A stretch of DNA of 64,000 nucleotides, taken from the NCBI GenBank assembly GCA_001695595.3, contig MBPM02000030.1:496001-560000 (forward strand). Reading direction: 5' to 3'. How positions within the stretch are numbered: position 1 is the stretch's first letter; each line of letters starts with the position of its first letter. The notes under the pieces are model-generated. The model saw nothing but the letters and a program-made list of their open reading frames with translations, made no database searches and was not told the origin of the DNA. Source of the stretch: Plasmopara viticola. Lineage: Eukaryota; Oomycota; Peronosporomycetes; Peronosporales; Peronosporaceae. A program made the translations under genes and the position numbers. Of the stretch, positions 61,557 through 64,000 are shown one piece after another.

Positions 61557-62660
61557 TCCCGGAGGTGGTTGCAATCATTAGACTTGCCACATCTACTTGT
61601 ATACGGACCATCCGGCGCTGAAAAAAAAACGCATCATGGCTGCGTGCGCTTTACGGAGACGGTGCTTTGAAAATTCGATTGGAGCACTTTAAAATGCCTA
61701 AACGCAGCACCAAAGCGAAATTACAAACGGTGGCTAGTCACCATCATATTTAATTGAGTGCGTCGGACGCGGGTCATAGCGATCGTCTTGTGGTGCAAGA
61801 AGTGTTTAAAGAGATCACCCACTATCACCTTGCCGACTCCAACGCCCATAGACCTTTTCTAAGGTTGTGCTGCTTATGGACTGACTGAGCAAGAATGCAC
61901 AAAATGTGCTACGTCGCACTATGGAACCACTTGCCGTCTTGTCTTGTGCTGTACCAACCCCAGCAAAATGATTGATCCTTTGAGCAGTCGTGTCCTTGGT
62001 GTAAGAGTTGGCGCTCAGACGACTGACGACATCTGTAACATTATTCGAGGTGTGTGTACCAAAGAAGGACTTGACTATTGCGCTCTTTTGGGCAAGGGAA
62101 TCGCTCTCACGATTAAACGACATCTCGGACGTGCGCTACTTATGCTCGAGACGTGGCGAGTGCAAAAGTATGTAGACATTGACGATGTTGAGAATTTGTT
62201 GCTGTCTCACTCACGTCTTGTTGTTGTTACTGCTGTTTTAAGCTATCCGTATTCACCTGACCAGCTGATCATTTTTTTGGCGTGTTAAGAGTACATATGC
62301 AGCTTGGCAATGGTGGTATCGGAGGAGCATCGCTCGCTGGATACGTCATGCCGCTTTTAAAAAAGCGGACATCTTGATGCTAATCGATTTCTGTTGCTTT
62401 TGTGTTGGAGCTTTTTAAAGGCGCGTAAAATGATCCACGAGCTCATTTTCAATTGTGTGCCATCCGAAGTACTGTGTCGCGAGCCTTTGAGTCGTTTGGA
62501 CGACAATCTCAAGCACGAGCTTGTGTTGTAGGCATCGTACTAAAAGCACCGCATGAAGCGCAGATCGAAAAATATATTCAACCTTGAGACCTTTTTAGCC
62601 ATGCTTTCAATACGTTTTTGCTGAATCCGTGTTGTAGCAAGCAATTTAGTCAGCAATAAA
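61557..62660 (+). pseudogene. Decayed replication factor C subunit 3 (RFC3) copy
   Basis: Clamp-loader small subunit that loads PCNA; here a relic. Blocks in order: LDLPHLLVYGPSGA with the Walker A region but GEKKT-like damage (61585-61635), SDAGHSDRLVVQEVFKEI (about 61760), LSSRVLGVRVGAQTTDDICN (the SRC Arg-finger block, 61980), and LGRALLMLETWRVQKY (62115). Then come MIHELIFNCVPSEVL (62430) and KHRMKRRSKNIFNLETFLA (62545-62600), the C-terminal collar helices. Each block is separated by stops or frameshifts, so no functional protein. The N-terminal 35 or so residues are missing, cut close to the right end of the viral element. Confidence 0.88.
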
Positions 62661-62713
62661 ACTCCATTCATTTATTATTCCTCGATTTGTCTCGTCACTC
62701 AAGTGAGTAGGTC

Positions 62714-63816
62714 ATGTGGCAAATGATTATCTTGACTCGCTTTAAGGCGCTGCAAACATTCTTGTCAGCCGACGAGCGCCACCATGTGAAGTCAGCGCTG
62801 TTCGAGCGGCATAAGACGTCTTTGATAAACGCTGAGACCACAGCAGAAGAGATATGCGATGAGACAAGAACTGGCGAATCGGCGCATCTTGAACGGTAAT
62901 AGAATCTGCGCGTATCTTGGACTCTAAATAAGTTTAAAGGTGTCAACTATTGCTCAGGTGGACAAAGTGGAAGCTTGAAGATGACAAGGTCTATCAACTC
63001 ACGTCAACGACCGGTCTCGAAACTGGCGGTATGCTGATCGAGCTTGAGGCCAGCGTGGCTAATTTGCGCTTCTTTGCTCGAGGGAAGCGAGGTGTTTTGT
63101 ACGCCGGTGAATTGCGCTCAAACCATGATCTGGTGGTAGCCAAAGTGGCGGCAGACACGTCATTAGCTGGATTGGTGACTCAAGAAGCGCAGTGGCTTCG
63201 AGTAATGAACCGGATGGGGATTGGAGCAAGGCTGTTAGATGCAGGGATTGGATGGTTTCTATGTGAGCGACTTGAGGGCAAAAATGTGGTAGAATTTTTA
63301 AAACAGGGAAACAACGTCACCACGCCCGCGAACACCTTGTGGATTTTGCGAGAGATGCTGTGCCAGGTACGCATCGGTGTCGTCTTGATGACATTGTAGT
63401 CACTTATTGCGACTTTTGTCAGTGCTTTGCGATGGACCTCATGGGAATCAACAAGGAAGAGATGACGCACCCTCACCGCCACATTATTGTACATCGCTCT
63501 ACGCAAAAGCCAAGGCAATGGCAATGTACTTTTATTGATTTTGAAAAGTGTTCGCCCACACGAAAGCCAAAAAACGTCACACAACTCTGTCAGGTGGGAT
63601 ATTTGGCTTCTTGGCTGTACTCAGACCACTTTTTCTCTCTAAATGACTGTTTATTTCTTTGCGTTGCAGTTTTTAAGCTCCCCACGGTTGGTTGCACTAC
63701 TGATAACTAAAGGCGTCAAGGTAAATGTGCGAATGCTGCGGCAGAAAACTAAGCACTACAAGCAGAACATCTCTTCAGCAGCTTTCGGCAACATTATGCG
63801 AGTCTTTGGGCTGTAA
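62714..63816 (+). CDS. COG2112-type predicted protein kinase, four exons
   Basis: Exons 62714-62895, 62958-63366, 63423-63593, 63670-63816, with GT..AG introns of 62, 56 and 76 nt in consistent phase; about 302 aa. The kinase-like fold has a Gly loop ARGKRGVLYAGE (about 101-112), a VVAKVA lysine (about 123), a conserved Glu in TQEAQWL (about 137) and a hinge-like FLCERLEGKNV. The catalytic-loop equivalent is GINKEEMTHPHRHIIV and the metal-binding IDFEKC (Asp about 236) stands in place of DFG. The ending KPKNVTQL matches the archaeal COG2112 family of small RIO/Bud32-like kinases. Splicing out the second intron joins LCQ to CFAMDLMG, restoring family length. Substrate unknown. Residues 1-60 are not family-typical, so the start is less certain. 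Confidence 0.8.
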
Positions 63817-64000
63817 TTATTACCTCTTTACTAAGAATTGTATAGATGGTCACTTTTGAAATTTTCCACCCCCGATTTCTTATGACCGCACGCAATAATC
63901 GCCACTGGCGCAATTTTACTGATAATCTCCTGTATCCTTCTAGCGGTCCTGCTTCACAGACCCCGTACGACGGCGTATGCGTTTTTACGATTTGGGTAGC
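63793..64000 (-). CDS. Possible 3' end of a minus-strand gene, cut by the window
   Basis: A minus frame is open from the window edge to a stop at 63793. Its sequence (PSYGVCEAGPLEGYRRLSVK, RLLRAVIRNRGWKISKV) looks more protein-like than the competing plus frame from ATG 63846. The last part would overlap exon 4 of the kinase gene by about 24 bases, so the true end may involve a splice site I cannot place. No family recognised. Confidence 0.25.

Overview
The window looks like nuclear DNA of a plant-pathogen-type oomycete (Phytophthora or downy-mildew relative). This rests on the intron style (55-89 nt, GT..AG), gene-dense blocks broken by gene-poor decayed DNA, and typical oomycete proteins (a PDZ-ankyrin-FYVE fusion, a VPS13B-like lipid-transfer protein, a huge GTPase/vWA protein). 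Species assignment from sequence alone is inference.

Layout. 1-1113: 3' part of an FMN 2-hydroxy-acid oxidase (minus). 1114-6460: gene-poor, with one intact SINE and two small tandem repeats. 6461-17913: housekeeping block with methionyl-tRNA synthetase (minus), a divergent 980-aa coiled-coil protein, the PDZ/ANK/FYVE protein, a HAD-like phosphatase with one intron, a Tctex1-type dynein light chain with two introns, and the mitochondrial ATP synthase delta subunit. 17914-25151: about 7 kb of decayed DNA containing a Ty1/copia pol relic. 25152-38296: a ten-exon VPS13B-like gene, about 4171 aa. 38493-44777: an intronless 2094-aa protein with a large GTPase domain, Cys/His-rich repeats and a C-terminal vWA domain.

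44778-61523 is a nested mobile-element cluster. A SINE (45173 to about 48640) is split by a 3131-bp hAT transposon (45473-48603) with matching terminal inverted repeats and a perfect 8-bp target duplication. That hAT carries a second SINE with a 13-bp duplication and a transposase gene broken by frameshifts and a stop. Directly beyond lies a degraded Polinton-like virus (about 48.67-61.5 kb). It has inverted repeats of about 750-780 bp and encodes a double-jelly-roll-type capsid protein, an adenain-like protease, a fibre protein with an S74 chaperone domain, a tyrosine recombinase, a small virion-type protein, a D5-like primase/helicase and three GIY-YIG nuclease paralogues. Each inverted repeat also carries a PD-(D/E)XK-like nuclease gene. 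Nearly every viral gene is broken, so this is a dead endogenous element.

61557-62660 is a decayed RFC3 clamp-loader copy. 62714-63816 is an apparently intact four-exon COG2112-type kinase-like gene. The last 200 bases hold the possible end of another minus-strand gene.
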